A stretch of DNA of 64,000 bases from Shinella daejeonensis. Its GTDB lineage: Bacteria > Pseudomonadota > Alphaproteobacteria > Rhizobiales > Rhizobiaceae. A program made the translations under genes and the position numbers. The stretch lies in assembly GCF_024281235.1 (NCBI RefSeq), contig NZ_JAHWXY010000001.1, positions 620,001-684,000 on the forward strand, read 5' to 3'. Below the pieces are notes generated by a model, which worked only from the letters and a program-made list of their open reading frames with translations, made no database searches and was not told the origin of the DNA. Positions 27,526-36,805 of this stretch are shown piece after piece (position 1 is the first letter of the stretch; each line of letters opens with the position of its first letter).

Positions 27526-27552
27526 GGGACCCGCGACAGCGCCGCGGATCCC
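27526..27552 (-). terminator. Intercistronic hairpin after the binding-protein gene
   Basis: A 10-base stem (GGGACCCGCG with CGCGGATCCC, one mismatch) lies between the stop of the sugar-binding protein and the isomerase start. Such hairpins after binding-protein genes often protect the upstream mRNA and lower expression of the genes that follow. Confidence 0.5.
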
Positions 27553-27575
27553 GCCGGATGAAATGGCGGACCGCC

Positions 27576-28514
27576 TTAGCGGGCGGCCGTCCAGCCCTTG
27601 TAATCCCCGATGTTGTCGGCGGTGATGAGCTGGGGATCGAGAAGAACGACCGGCTCGGCCGGGGTATCGCCGTTCAGGACCTCGACGCCGAGTTTCAGCG
27701 CCTCGCCGGCCATCACATAGGGATCCTGCGATGCGGATGCCTCGATCATCGAGTTGCCGCTGGAAAGCGCCTTTTCGATATCCGGAGCCCCGTCAACCGC
27801 CGTGATGAAGAATTCGCTGCGGTTGAGCTGCTTGGCGGCGAGTTCGGCGCCGATGGCGGTCGGATCGTTGATGGCGAAGACCGCGTCGATCTTGTCGAAG
27901 CGCGTCAGCAGCCCCTGCATGACGGCAAGGCCGCCATCGCGCGATCCCTGGCCGTTCTGGTCGTCCGACAGGATCTTGATGTCGGGATGCTTGGCGAATT
28001 CGTCCTTGCAGCCCTGGACGCGGTCGATGATCGAGGAGGAGGCGGGACCGTTGATGATGACGACGTCACCCTTCCCGCCGAGCTTGTCGGTGATGTACTT
28101 GCAGGCTTCCTCACCCGCCTTGACGTTGTTGGTCATCACCGTGACATTGGCCCCCGGCGCGGAAACGTCGAAGGCGGCGACGACGACGCCGGCGTCCTCG
28201 GCCTTCTTCACCGCCGGCGCGATCGCCTTGGCGTCGACGGCGTTCAGCATGATGATGTCCACGCCCGCGGCGATGAAGCTGTCGATCTGCGAGACCTGCT
28301 TGTTAAGGTCGTAATCCGCCGAAACGGAGATGACCTCGACATTCGGATTGATTTCCCTGGCGCGGTCCTCGATGCCCTTGATGGTCGCGACGAAGAACGG
28401 ATTGCCAAGCAGGCCAACCGAGATGCCGATCTTGTTCAGATCCTTGGCCGTTGCCGGCATGGCGAGCGCCGCGACCATCGCGGTCCCGACGAGCAGTTTG
28501 GAGATGAGACGCAT
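27576..28514 (-). CDS. Sugar ABC transporter substrate-binding protein (ribose type)
   Basis: A 312-residue periplasmic protein with a signal peptide (MRLISKLLVGTAMVAALAMP, cleavage near ATAKD). The mature part is a class I sugar-binding fold: IGISVGLLGNPFF at the start, QIDSFIAAGVDIIMLNAVDA, and the hinge region FAINDPTAIGAEL. It follows RbsB in layout. A strong AGGAGG precedes the start. It is the capture protein of the importer whose permease and ATPase are encoded immediately upstream. The sugar is unknown. Confidence 0.9.
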   Translation of the reverse strand: MRLISKLLVGTAMVAALAMPATAKDLNKIGISVGLLGNPFFVATIKGIEDRAREINPNVEVISVSADYDLNKQVSQIDSFIAAGVDIIMLNAVDAKAIAPAVKKAEDAGVVVAAFDVSAPGANVTVMTNNVKAGEEACKYITDKLGGKGDVVIINGPASSSIIDRVQGCKDEFAKHPDIKILSDDQNGQGSRDGGLAVMQGLLTRFDKIDAVFAINDPTAIGAELAAKQLNRSEFFITAVDGAPDIEKALSSGNSMIEASASQDPYVMAGEALKLGVEVLNGDTPAEPVVLLDPQLITADNIGDYKGWTAAR

Positions 28515-28582
28515 GATTTCCTCCTTCTGTGGCGCCTGTTGCGCCGTTATATCCGGTTGGCACCGGTTCCTCCGGCCGGACC

Positions 28583-29566
28583 TCACGTCCGGCCAAGCCC
28601 TTGCAGCCGATAGCGGTCGAGCGCCACGGCGACGATGATCACGAGACCCTTGATGATGTACTGCCAGATGTCGGAGACGCCGACGAGGATCAGCCCGTTG
28701 GAGAGCATCGCGATGATCAGCGCGCCGATCAGCGTGCCCCAGATCGAGCCGACGCCGCCGACGAAACTGGTGCCGCCGAGGATGACCGCGGCGATGGCGT
28801 CGAGTTCGTAGGCCTGGCCGAGTTGCAGCCCGTTGGCGGCATAAAGGCGGGCCGCCGACATGGCGCCGCCCAGCCCCGACATCAGGCCCGACATCGAATA
28901 GACGAAAAGCAGCACCAGCGACACCTTGATGCCCGTGAGCCGCGCCGCCTCCGAATTGCCGCCGACGGCGTAGATCCAGGTTCCCAGCACGGTGCGTTTC
29001 AGGATCACCCAGGATACGAAGATGGTGGCAAGCGCGATGATCGCCAGCCACGGCACGCCGAACAGCGTGCCGTTGCCGATGAAATCGAACGGCAGGTCAG
29101 GATTGAAGACGGTCGTATCGTTACCGAGCAGACGGGCGATGCCGCGGATCGCCGTCAGCGAACCGAGGGTGACGATGAACGGCGGCAGGCGCATCCAGGC
29201 GATGATCGCGCCGTTGGCGAAGCCGCAGGCAAGCCCGATGCCGATCGCCGCCGGCACGCCGAGCATGCCCATGTCCGGCACCAGCGAGACGATGACGGCC
29301 ACCATCGCCGAGGCGGCGAGGATCGAGCCCACGGAAAGGTCGATGCCGCCCGTCAGGATGACGAAGGTCATGCCGGCCGCCAGCACCGTGTTGATCGACG
29401 CCTGCTGCATGACGATCGACAGGTTGTTGACGGTCAGGAAACGGCCGCTCAGCAGATGAAAGCCCACGGCGAGCAGCACGAGCACCGGCAACATGCCGAG
29501 CGCGGTCAGCGTCGAGCGCAATTTCAGCTTGTCCATCCGCGTCTGTTCGGTTTCGCTAGCACTCAT
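28583..29566 (-). CDS. Sugar ABC transporter permease (ribose type)
   Basis: A 327-residue inner-membrane protein of the RbsC/BPD_transp_2 family, with about eight to ten hydrophobic helices. Family marks include LTGGIDLSVGSILA in the second third and IWGTLIGALIIAMLSNGLILVGVSDIWQ at the end. It pairs with the ATPase encoded 46 bases upstream and the binding protein 68 bases downstream. Confidence 0.9.
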   Translation of the reverse strand: MSASETEQTRMDKLKLRSTLTALGMLPVLVLLAVGFHLLSGRFLTVNNLSIVMQQASINTVLAAGMTFVILTGGIDLSVGSILAASAMVAVIVSLVPDMGMLGVPAAIGIGLACGFANGAIIAWMRLPPFIVTLGSLTAIRGIARLLGNDTTVFNPDLPFDFIGNGTLFGVPWLAIIALATIFVSWVILKRTVLGTWIYAVGGNSEAARLTGIKVSLVLLFVYSMSGLMSGLGGAMSAARLYAANGLQLGQAYELDAIAAVILGGTSFVGGVGSIWGTLIGALIIAMLSNGLILVGVSDIWQYIIKGLVIIVAVALDRYRLQGLGRT

Positions 29567-29612
29567 GGTTCGGTTCCGCCTCTTCTGTCAGGTCTTTTCT
29601 CATCGTCTGAAA

Positions 29613-31154
29613 TCAGGCCGCTTCGCCGGCCGAGCCGGTCGCAAGCGTCATGATCGCCTCCTGCTCCAGCGGCCTTTCCGCCGAGCCGACGATTTCCCCG
29701 GCGATCCGCCCCTCGCGCATGACGAGCACGCGGTCGGCGATACCGAGGATTTCCGGCAGGTCGCTGGAGATCACCACGATGGCGATGCCCTTACGGGCCA
29801 GTTCGTCGATAATGCGATAGATTTCGGACTTCGCGCCCACGTCGACGCCGCGCGTCGGCTCGTCGAGGACCACCACCTTCGGCTCGGTCTCCAGCAGCCG
29901 CGCCAATAGCGCCTTCTGCTGGTTGCCTCCCGAAAGCGCGCTGACGTTGATGCCTGTTCCCGGCGCGCGGATCGAAAGCGACTTCACGGCGCGCTGCGCC
30001 CGCTCCCGCGCTTTCGAAAAGTCGAGGAAGCCGCCCCTCATCGCGTCCTGCGGGATTACGCCGATATTGATGTTGTCGCTGATCGACATGTCGAGGAAAA
30101 GGCCGAGCGCCTTGCGATCCTCGGTGAGATAGGCGATGCCGGCGTCAAGCGCCTGGCGCGGCGAATGGACGGAGACCGGCTTGCCGTCCAGCCGCATCTC
30201 GCCCGTCGTCGACGTATCCGCGCCATAGACGAGACGCGCCAGTTCGGTTCGTCCCGAGCCGACGAGCCCGGCGATGCCGAGCACCTCGCCGGCCCGCGCC
30301 TCGAAGGAGCAATCGTGCACGCGCACCCCGTCGCCCATGTTGCGCACCGAAAGCACCGCCGGCCGTTCGCCGCCCGGCTGGCTGTGCTCCTTCTTGTAAA
30401 AGGACGAGAGATCGCGGCCGACCATCATCGACACGAGCCGGGAGGCCGAAAGCTCGGACCGGTCGAGCGTGCCGACATAGGCGCCGTCACGCAGGACGCT
30501 GACCCGGTCGGAAAGCTGGTAGATCTCTTCCATGCGATGGCTGATGTAGATGACGGCGATGCCGTCGGCCTTCAGCCGGGCGATGACGTCGAAGAGCCTG
30601 CCGGTCTCCCGGGAGGTCAGCGACGTCGTCGGTTCGTCCATGACGATGATGCGGGCGCTTGTCGTCAGCGCACGGGCGATCTCCACCATCTGACGTTCGC
30701 CGAGCGACAGTTCGGACACCATGCGCGCCGCCGAAAAGCCGATTCCGAGCTGCTTGAGGATCGGCTCCGCCCGCCGGCGCATCGCCGCGCGATCGGCGAA
30801 GCCGTAACGGGCGGGCTCCGATCCGAGGAACATGTTCTGCGCCACCGTAAGGTTCGGCGCAAGCGACAGTTCCTGATAGATCACGGCGATGCCGTACGCC
30901 CGCGCCTTCATCGGATCGCCAAGCGCCACCGGTTCACCGTCGATCAGCACCGAACCGCCGGGATCGGCCGTATAGGCGCCCGAAAGGATCTTCATCAGCG
31001 TCGACTTGCCCGCGCCATTCTCGCCCATCAGCGCATGGACCTCGCCCGGATGGGCCGTCAGCGAGACGTCGGACAGGGCTTTCGAGGCGCCGAACGTCTT
31101 GCTGATATTGCGCATTTCCAGGAGCGGCCGCCCCTTCTCCGCCGTTTCGCTCAT
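29613..31154 (-). CDS. Sugar ABC transporter ATP-binding protein (ribose type, two ATPase domains)
   Basis: A 513-residue RbsA-type protein with two nucleotide-binding domains. The first has Walker [11 protein letters not shown] and signature LSLGERQM; the second has the degenerate [10 protein letters not shown] in place of Walker A, as is usual for RbsA, and LSGGNQQK with [15 protein letters not shown]. Its ATG overlaps the stop of the kinase gene upstream (ATGA), indicating a co-translated unit of kinase, ATPase and permease. Confidence 0.92.
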   Translation of the reverse strand: MSETAEKGRPLLEMRNISKTFGASKALSDVSLTAHPGEVHALMGENGAGKSTLMKILSGAYTADPGGSVLIDGEPVALGDPMKARAYGIAVIYQELSLAPNLTVAQNMFLGSEPARYGFADRAAMRRRAEPILKQLGIGFSAARMVSELSLGERQMVEIARALTTSARIIVMDEPTTSLTSRETGRLFDVIARLKADGIAVIYISHRMEEIYQLSDRVSVLRDGAYVGTLDRSELSASRLVSMMVGRDLSSFYKKEHSQPGGERPAVLSVRNMGDGVRVHDCSFEARAGEVLGIAGLVGSGRTELARLVYGADTSTTGEMRLDGKPVSVHSPRQALDAGIAYLTEDRKALGLFLDMSISDNINIGVIPQDAMRGGFLDFSKARERAQRAVKSLSIRAPGTGINVSALSGGNQQKALLARLLETEPKVVVLDEPTRGVDVGAKSEIYRIIDELARKGIAIVVISSDLPEILGIADRVLVMREGRIAGEIVGSAERPLEQEAIMTLATGSAGEAA

Positions 31155-32548
31155 GCCTGTCTCTCCTCCCGCTGCCCTGAAAGATCGCCGCGCATCTCCT
31201 CCACGCGGCGGCGCCATTCCTGCCGATAGTCCGAAAGCCCGGCGATGGCCGCCGCCCCGGCGGTCGCGCAATCGTTGACGAAAGGGTTGCGCCCGAGCGC
31301 GTCGAAGACGAGCGCCGCCGCGCCGAAAGCGCTGCCTTCGGGATTGCCGCTCGTATGCACCGTCTGTCCGGGCCGCAACGCCGCCAGCAGCGCGGCATAG
31401 AGCCCTGTTTTCACCAGCCCGCCGTCGATGACGATCGTGTTGCCGGACCCCATCAGGTCGAGCGACAGGTCGGTCATCAGCGTCACATAGAGAAGGGCGG
31501 CTGCGGCCTTCTCCTCGCCTTCCACCGTCGGGCCGACGAAACGGCCCTCATGGCCCGGCACCGGCCCGCCGGCGGCGAAGGACGGCAGCGCGAAGGCTCG
31601 CTTGGCGATGACGCTGGCGATGGCCGCTTCCCCGACCGGCCGGTTCCAGCCCCCGCTCGCCACCTCATATTCCCGCCCCCCCATGAAGCGGATGGTCGCG
31701 ACGGGTCGATGGTCGACAGTGACATTGGCCAGCATGTCGCGTCGAGGATCGAGCGCCTCCAGCGGACTTGCCGGATTGAAGACGATCACCCAGGTGCCCG
31801 TCGACACCAGCGTGAAGTCGGAAAACCCGAGGGACCGGTAGAAATAGAGCGCCGAATTGCTGTCGTGCACGCCGTTATGGACCGCAACGTCGCGCAGGCT
31901 GCCGTCATTGAGAACCACGCGGTGGCTGCCGATGACGCTGCCGGCCGGTGCGAAGGCCGGCATCTTCTTCCGCCACCCCATGCGGTCGACGAGGCTGCTG
32001 AAATCGTCCTTCAGCGGCGCCCAGAGATTGGAATGGCAGCCGAGATAGGACACTTCCGACACCGCGCGACCGGTGAACTTCCAGCCCCAGAACTGCGGAT
32101 AGGCCAGGATCGCCTGCGTCCGGGCGAGAAGGTCCGGCTGACGTTCGCCGAGCCAGAGAATATGGCGCGCATAATTAAGGCCGAGCGGCAGCGGCGGCGA
32201 GAAGGTCTCCGAAAAATCCGGTGCAAGCGGATCGATACGCGCGGCGATGTCGGCCGGCGGCTCCTGTTCGTAATCCAGCACGGGATGCAGAAGCCTGCCC
32301 CCCGCCGTCAGCGCGAAGGTGCATCCATGGCCGGAAAAACACATGCGGCCGACGCCGTGCTCCGCCACGACACGCCTCAGTTCGCCGCGCATCCAGTCGA
32401 ACAGCGCCGCATCGTCGAGAATGCGCAGGCCCTCCTCTTCCCGCCAGACAGGCCGCGTGCGCGCCTCGTCGACGATCACCCCGTCCGCAGAAACGACGAA
32501 AAGCTTGGAATTGGTCTTGCCAAGATCGAATACGGCAATGGGCGTCAT
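31151..32548 (-). CDS. FGGY-family carbohydrate kinase (fuculokinase-like)
   Basis: A 465-residue sugar kinase. The phosphate-binding segment is [14 protein letters not shown] near the start, with [11 protein letters not shown] (phosphate 2) and the adenosine region [19 protein letters not shown]. The catalytic Asp region is [13 protein letters not shown]. The closest kinship I can judge is with L-fuculokinase- and rhamnulokinase-like proteins, so a ketose substrate is likely. ATG at 32548 lies two bases after the DeoR stop and 10 bases after GGAGGAG; a TTG at 32554 is an alternative. Confidence 0.87.
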   Translation of the reverse strand: MTPIAVFDLGKTNSKLFVVSADGVIVDEARTRPVWREEEGLRILDDAALFDWMRGELRRVVAEHGVGRMCFSGHGCTFALTAGGRLLHPVLDYEQEPPADIAARIDPLAPDFSETFSPPLPLGLNYARHILWLGERQPDLLARTQAILAYPQFWGWKFTGRAVSEVSYLGCHSNLWAPLKDDFSSLVDRMGWRKKMPAFAPAGSVIGSHRVVLNDGSLRDVAVHNGVHDSNSALYFYRSLGFSDFTLVSTGTWVIVFNPASPLEALDPRRDMLANVTVDHRPVATIRFMGGREYEVASGGWNRPVGEAAIASVIAKRAFALPSFAAGGPVPGHEGRFVGPTVEGEEKAAAALLYVTLMTDLSLDLMGSGNTIVIDGGLVKTGLYAALLAALRPGQTVHTSGNPEGSAFGAAALVFDALGRNPFVNDCATAGAAAIAGLSDYRQEWRRRVEEMRGDLSGQREERQA

Positions 32549-32550
32549 GC

Positions 32551-33330
32551 TCAATTCACTCCTCCCGTATGCGCGATCATCACCGTGACGCCGGCGTCCT
32601 CCATCATCTTCGCCGCCGCATCCGTCAGCCCGTCATCGGTGACGATAGTGCCGACGCGCGAAAGCGGCAACGCCACATGACGCGGCTGGATCGCGAATTT
32701 ACGGCTGTCGGCCAAGAGCACGATCTCGTCGGAACAGGCCGCAAGCTCGCCGATCGCCTTGACCACCAGCGGATGGGATTCAAGCAGTCCCCGGCTGCCG
32801 ATCCCCTGCGTGCCGAGAAAGAAACGGGAAGCGAAGAAGGCGGGCGCGCTGCCGGCCGGATCGTGCACGATGCCCGGCTCGCGAAAGAGTTCGCCGCCGG
32901 CCAGCGAAAGCTGGCAGGTGCCGTGCTCGCCGAGGTGGGCGGCAAGCGGCATGGAGTTCGTCCAGATCCGCAGGCTACGCCGGGCCAGAAGCAACCCGAG
33001 CTGGTAGCAGGTGGAACCGGCATGGACGATGATGGCGTCGCCGTCGCGCACGAGGCTTTCCGCGCGGCTGGCGATGGCGCGCTTGGCCTCCACCGCGATA
33101 TCGCGGTTCTCGTCATAGGGACGGGCGGAAAGCCGCCCGCTGTCGGACGGCTCGATGGCCGACACGCCGCCGTAGACCTTTCGCGCCTGGCCGGATTCGT
33201 GAAGCTTGTCGATATCGCGACGGATCGTGGCCGGCGACACGCCGAGCCGCTCCTGCAACTCGCGCACCGAAGCGAAAGGCGTCTCGCGCAGCAGGTCGAC
33301 GATGGCCCTGTGGCGCTCGGTGTCGTTCAC
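32551..33330 (-). CDS. DeoR-family transcriptional repressor
   Basis: A 259-residue regulator. The N-terminal helix-turn-helix (ASVRELQERLGVSPATIRRDI) is a standard DeoR motif, and the C-terminal sugar-phosphate sensing domain shows GDAIIVHAGSTCYQLGLLL and the final VGTIVTDDGL. The GTG start at 33330 is chosen because GGGAGG precedes it; an upstream in-frame start at 33381 lacks one. It heads the minus-strand sugar operon and faces the aldolase operon, and so probably controls both. Confidence 0.85.
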   Translation of the reverse strand: MNDTERHRAIVDLLRETPFASVRELQERLGVSPATIRRDIDKLHESGQARKVYGGVSAIEPSDSGRLSARPYDENRDIAVEAKRAIASRAESLVRDGDAIIVHAGSTCYQLGLLLARRSLRIWTNSMPLAAHLGEHGTCQLSLAGGELFREPGIVHDPAGSAPAFFASRFFLGTQGIGSRGLLESHPLVVKAIGELAACSDEIVLLADSRKFAIQPRHVALPLSRVGTIVTDDGLTDAAAKMMEDAGVTVMIAHTGGVN

Positions 33331-33416
33331 GGCATCCTCCCTGCTGCTCACTCCCTGAAAGAAAATAATCACAGTCGTCACCGATTATCAATGCCGATGA
33401 GCACATTCATTCACTG

Positions 33417-33445
33417 TTGACGACAATCAATCACCGTCCTACGAT
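33417..33445 (+). promoter_or_regulatory. Promoter of the aldolase operon with an overlapping candidate DeoR operator
   Basis: TTGACG (33417-33422) and TACGAT (33440-33445) are separated by exactly 17 bases. A 10-base motif AATCACCGTC (33429-33438) fills the spacer and recurs with one change as AATCACAGTC at 33367-33376, on the side of the DeoR gene. The repeat is a good candidate operator for the divergent DeoR repressor. Confidence 0.5.
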
Positions 33446-33534
33446 CCAGAACGTAGTTCGCTCAGCCCGGCGACCCGCCTGGACGCGATCCGATCTCGCA
33501 CACGCAGACCCACGCACGCAGAAAGGAACCCGCC

Positions 33535-34653
33535 ATGACCGCAGGCATGCGACCGGAGGATACGCCCGTCATGACCGCGGGCCTGCGACCGGAAAATACG
33601 AAGACGTTCGACGCCTTCCTGGCGCTTTCGCGCGAGATCGGCGCCGACATGCTCAAGACCCAGGGGGCGGGCGGCAACACGTCCTTCAAGCAGGAGGGCA
33701 TCCTGTGGGTAAAGGCCTCCGGCACCTGGCTGTCGCAGGCCGGCGAGCGCGACATCATGGTACCGGTCGCGATAGAGCCGCTTGCCGCAGCCCTGCGGGC
33801 CGGTGACCCGCGCGCGGAAAAGGCGACGGATTTCATCATCGCCGGGCGCAACGGCTCGGGCCTTCGCCCCTCCATCGAAACGAGCTTCCACGCCGTCCTG
33901 CCGCAGACGGTGGTGGCGCATTACCATTGCGTCAACACCATCGCCCTTTCCGTGCTGGAAGACCGCGACGCGATGATCGCCGAACGCATGGCGAAAGTGC
34001 CGGACCTCACCTGGGCGACCGTTCCCTATCGCCGTCCCGGCACGCCGCTCGCCCGCGAAATCGACCGCGTGGCCGGCGACCGGCCCGACGTGCTCATCCT
34101 CTACAATCACGGCATCGTCGTTACCGGCGAGACGGTGGACGAGGTCCGCCTGCGCATCGCCCGTGTGACCGAAGCGCTTCGCCTGCCTGAACGGGAGGGC
34201 GCGCCAGCCGATCCCGCAGCGCTTGCCGCACGGGCGGCCCACTCGGGTTTCCACCCGGCGGAGGACTGCCGCAGTCACAAGACGGCCCTCGACGCGGCGA
34301 GCGCTACCGTCGCGACCGGCGGCTCGCTCTATCCCGACCACGTCATATTCCTCGGCACGGAAATCGGCGTCCTGGCCGGAGACGAGACGGTGAACGCCCA
34401 CGCCGCCGCCCGCAAGGCGGAAGGCCGCGACATGCCGAAAATGCTGCTCGTTCCCGGAGAGGGCGTGCTGCTGTCGGACGAACTGACCGCCGGCGGCCGC
34501 GTGATGGCGCGCTGCCTTGCCGAGGTCGCGGTTCGCATTCCGGCCGACGCCCGGCTGGTCTATCTCGATGCGGCGCAGGAATACGAACTCACCCATTGGG
34601 AGGCCGAGCAATACCGTCAGGCGCTGGATCGTCAGGAAAGCCAAACGGCATGA
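33535..34653 (+). CDS. Class II aldolase/adducin-family protein
   Basis: A 372-residue protein; the class II aldolase domain occupies roughly the first 215 residues, and the rest is a domain common in longer rhizobial relatives. Zinc-ligand histidines are visible in ETSFHAVLPQTVVAHYHCVN, and NHGIVVTGETVDE gives the third; the substrate-side GGNTSFK is intact. The first 24 residues are a near-perfect 12-residue tandem (MTAGMRPEDTPV then MTAGLRPENTKT), so translation could begin at either ATG (33535 or 33571). Probable reaction: cleavage of a phosphorylated ketose made by the FGGY kinases of this locus. Confidence 0.85.
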   Translation: MTAGMRPEDTPVMTAGLRPENTKTFDAFLALSREIGADMLKTQGAGGNTSFKQEGILWVKASGTWLSQAGERDIMVPVAIEPLAAALRAGDPRAEKATDFIIAGRNGSGLRPSIETSFHAVLPQTVVAHYHCVNTIALSVLEDRDAMIAERMAKVPDLTWATVPYRRPGTPLAREIDRVAGDRPDVLILYNHGIVVTGETVDEVRLRIARVTEALRLPEREGAPADPAALAARAAHSGFHPAEDCRSHKTALDAASATVATGGSLYPDHVIFLGTEIGVLAGDETVNAHAAARKAEGRDMPKMLLVPGEGVLLSDELTAGGRVMARCLAEVAVRIPADARLVYLDAAQEYELTHWEAEQYRQALDRQESQTA

Positions 34654-35936
34654 GCGCATCCGGCAGCGCCCGTGCCCCGGCTGTCGCCCTTGGCATCGAT
34701 CTCGGCACCTCGGGCGCACGCGCCGCGGCGCTGGCGGCCGACGGCACCATGGTCGATCTGGCCGCTGCCCCCTTCCCCGACGCGGCGGCAAGCCGCAGCC
34801 CCGCCGCATGGTGGGCCGGCGTCCGCGCCTGCCTTACCGAAATCGCCGCCCGCACGCCGCTCGACACGATAGAGGGCGTGGCCGTGGACGGCACCTCGGG
34901 CACCGTGCTCGGCATCGACAGGAGAGGCGCGCCCGTCACCGCCGCCCTGATGTACAACGACCCCTGCCCCGACGCCGACATCGTCGGGCGCATCGCCCGG
35001 CACGCGCCGGAAAACAGTCCGGCGCGCGGCGCAAGCTCCGCGCTCGCCCGCGCAATCCGTCTGTCGCGCGAAGCCGGCGTGGAACACGTCGTCCATCAGG
35101 CCGACTGGATCGCGCTGCAACTCGGCCTCCCCCGGCCTGCCACCGACGAGAACAATGCGCTGAAGACCGGCTATGATCTTGCCGCCGAACGCTGGCCGGA
35201 CTGGCTGGAGCGCTGCGGCATGGACATCGCCCTTCTCCCGCCGGTGGCGCGCGCCGGCGCGCCGCTGGCCGGTATCGGCGGACCGGCCCGGGCGCTCGGC
35301 CTTCCCCCTGCCGCCCGTTTCCACGCCGGCACCACCGACGGCTGCGCGTCCTTCCTCGCGACCGGCGCCGGCGCCGCCGGAGACGGCGTCACAGCGCTCG
35401 GCTCGACACTGGTGATCAAGCTTGCCTGCCGGACGCCGGTCGATGCCGCGCAATACGGCATCTATTCCCATCGCGTGCTGGATTTCTGGCTGGCAGGCGG
35501 TGCATCCAATGCCGGCGGCGCGGTCATCCGCCGTTTCTTCGACGACGCGGAACTGAAGGCGCTCACGCCACATCTGCGCCCCGAGGAACCGACCGGCCTT
35601 GCCTACTATCCGCTCGCCCGGCCGGGCGAGCGCTTCCCCGTCAACGATCCCGACTGGCCGCCGGTGCTGGAGCCGCGCCCCGCCGACGATCGCCTCTTCT
35701 TCCAGGGGATCCTCGAAGGGCTGACGCGGATCGAGAAATCGGGTTACGATCGGCTGGCCGAACTGGGCGGCCCGCCCCTTCGCTCGCTGCGCACGGTCGG
35801 CGGCGGCGCGGTCAATCCCGCCTGGACGCGGATGCGCGAAACCGCCCTCGGCGTTCCTTTCCTGCCGGCCCGCTCGGCGGAAGCCGCCGTCGGGGCTGCA
35901 TCGCTGGTTCTTGCCGCACGGAGCCTTCCGCCATGA
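34650..35936 (+). CDS. FGGY-family carbohydrate kinase
   Basis: A 428-residue kinase with ALGIDLGTSGARAAAL (phosphate loop), VDGTSGTVLGID, the HAGTTDGCASF region that carries the catalytic acidic residue, and GGGAVNPAWTRM in the C-terminal half. At 428 residues it is shorter than usual for the family (around 480-520). The ATG overlaps the aldolase stop (ATGA), so the two are co-translated. Substrate unknown; a xylulose or ribulose kinase-like role is possible. Confidence 0.82.
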   Translation: MSASGSARAPAVALGIDLGTSGARAAALAADGTMVDLAAAPFPDAAASRSPAAWWAGVRACLTEIAARTPLDTIEGVAVDGTSGTVLGIDRRGAPVTAALMYNDPCPDADIVGRIARHAPENSPARGASSALARAIRLSREAGVEHVVHQADWIALQLGLPRPATDENNALKTGYDLAAERWPDWLERCGMDIALLPPVARAGAPLAGIGGPARALGLPPAARFHAGTTDGCASFLATGAGAAGDGVTALGSTLVIKLACRTPVDAAQYGIYSHRVLDFWLAGGASNAGGAVIRRFFDDAELKALTPHLRPEEPTGLAYYPLARPGERFPVNDPDWPPVLEPRPADDRLFFQGILEGLTRIEKSGYDRLAELGGPPLRSLRTVGGGAVNPAWTRMRETALGVPFLPARSAEAAVGAASLVLAARSLPP

Positions 35937-36778
35937 CGCTTGCCGCCGTTACGTCGCTGGATGACCTCGCCGCCCGCTACGACGCCTTCCTCGTCGACCA
36001 GTTCGGCGTGCTGCGGGACGACGAACGGGCCTATCCCGGCGCAAACGACGCGCTGCTTCACCTGAAGGCGCGCGGCAAGACCGTCGTCATCCTTTCCAAC
36101 TCCGGCCGCAGCGGCGACTATAACGCCGGGCGGCTGATGCGCCTCGGCTTCGACCGGGCCGGCTTCGACCGCTTCCTGACCTCCGGCGACGTTGCTTACG
36201 ACATTCTCGCCCGGGAAACGGCGGGCGACAGCGGCCGCACGCGCTGCCTCACCATATCGAGCGGCGGCGATCACGATCTGGCGGACCGGCTGGCGTTCGA
36301 AAGTGTCGAGGACGCAGCCGAAGCGGACGTGGTGATCATATCCGGCAGCGAGGCCGAAACGATCCCGCTTGCCGCCTACCGCGAACGTCTCGCACCGGCG
36401 GCGGCGCGCGCGGTGCCCTGCTATTGCACCAATCCGGACCGGCACAAACTAACACGCGGCGGCGCGATCGCGCCGGGCGCCGGCAGTATCGCGCTTGCCT
36501 ATCGCGATCTCGGCGGCCCCGTCCGCTGGTTCGGCAAGCCCTATCCCGCAATCTACCGCCATGCCCTGACGCTTCTCGCCCCCGTGCCGGAAAACCGTGT
36601 CATCTGCATCGGCGACAGCCTCGAACACGATATTCGCGGCGCGGCCTGCGCCGGCCTCGCCAGTTGCCTCGTGCGCACCGGCATTCTGGCGGAGAAGGAC
36701 GAGAGCGCCCTGACCGCGCTTGCCGCGGAATACGGCGCATCCCCCGACTTCGTCCTCCCCCGCTTCCGCCATCCCTGA
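35933..36778 (+). CDS. HAD-superfamily hydrolase, class IIA (TIGR01459-like)
   Basis: A 281-residue phosphatase with the layout of NagD-like class IIA enzymes. Motif I is FLVDQFGVL, so the second Asp of the usual DxD is replaced by Phe-Gly-Val spacing (DxFGV) as in this family; motif II is ILSNSGRS; and motif IV is ICIGDSLEHDIRGA. It overlaps the kinase by four bases (ATGA). It may dephosphorylate an intermediate or a dead-end product of the sugar pathway. Confidence 0.82.
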   Translation: MTLAAVTSLDDLAARYDAFLVDQFGVLRDDERAYPGANDALLHLKARGKTVVILSNSGRSGDYNAGRLMRLGFDRAGFDRFLTSGDVAYDILARETAGDSGRTRCLTISSGGDHDLADRLAFESVEDAAEADVVIISGSEAETIPLAAYRERLAPAAARAVPCYCTNPDRHKLTRGGAIAPGAGSIALAYRDLGGPVRWFGKPYPAIYRHALTLLAPVPENRVICIGDSLEHDIRGAACAGLASCLVRTGILAEKDESALTALAAEYGASPDFVLPRFRHP

Positions 36779-36805
36779 AGCGGGACATACGGGGAGACAC
36801 GCCCC

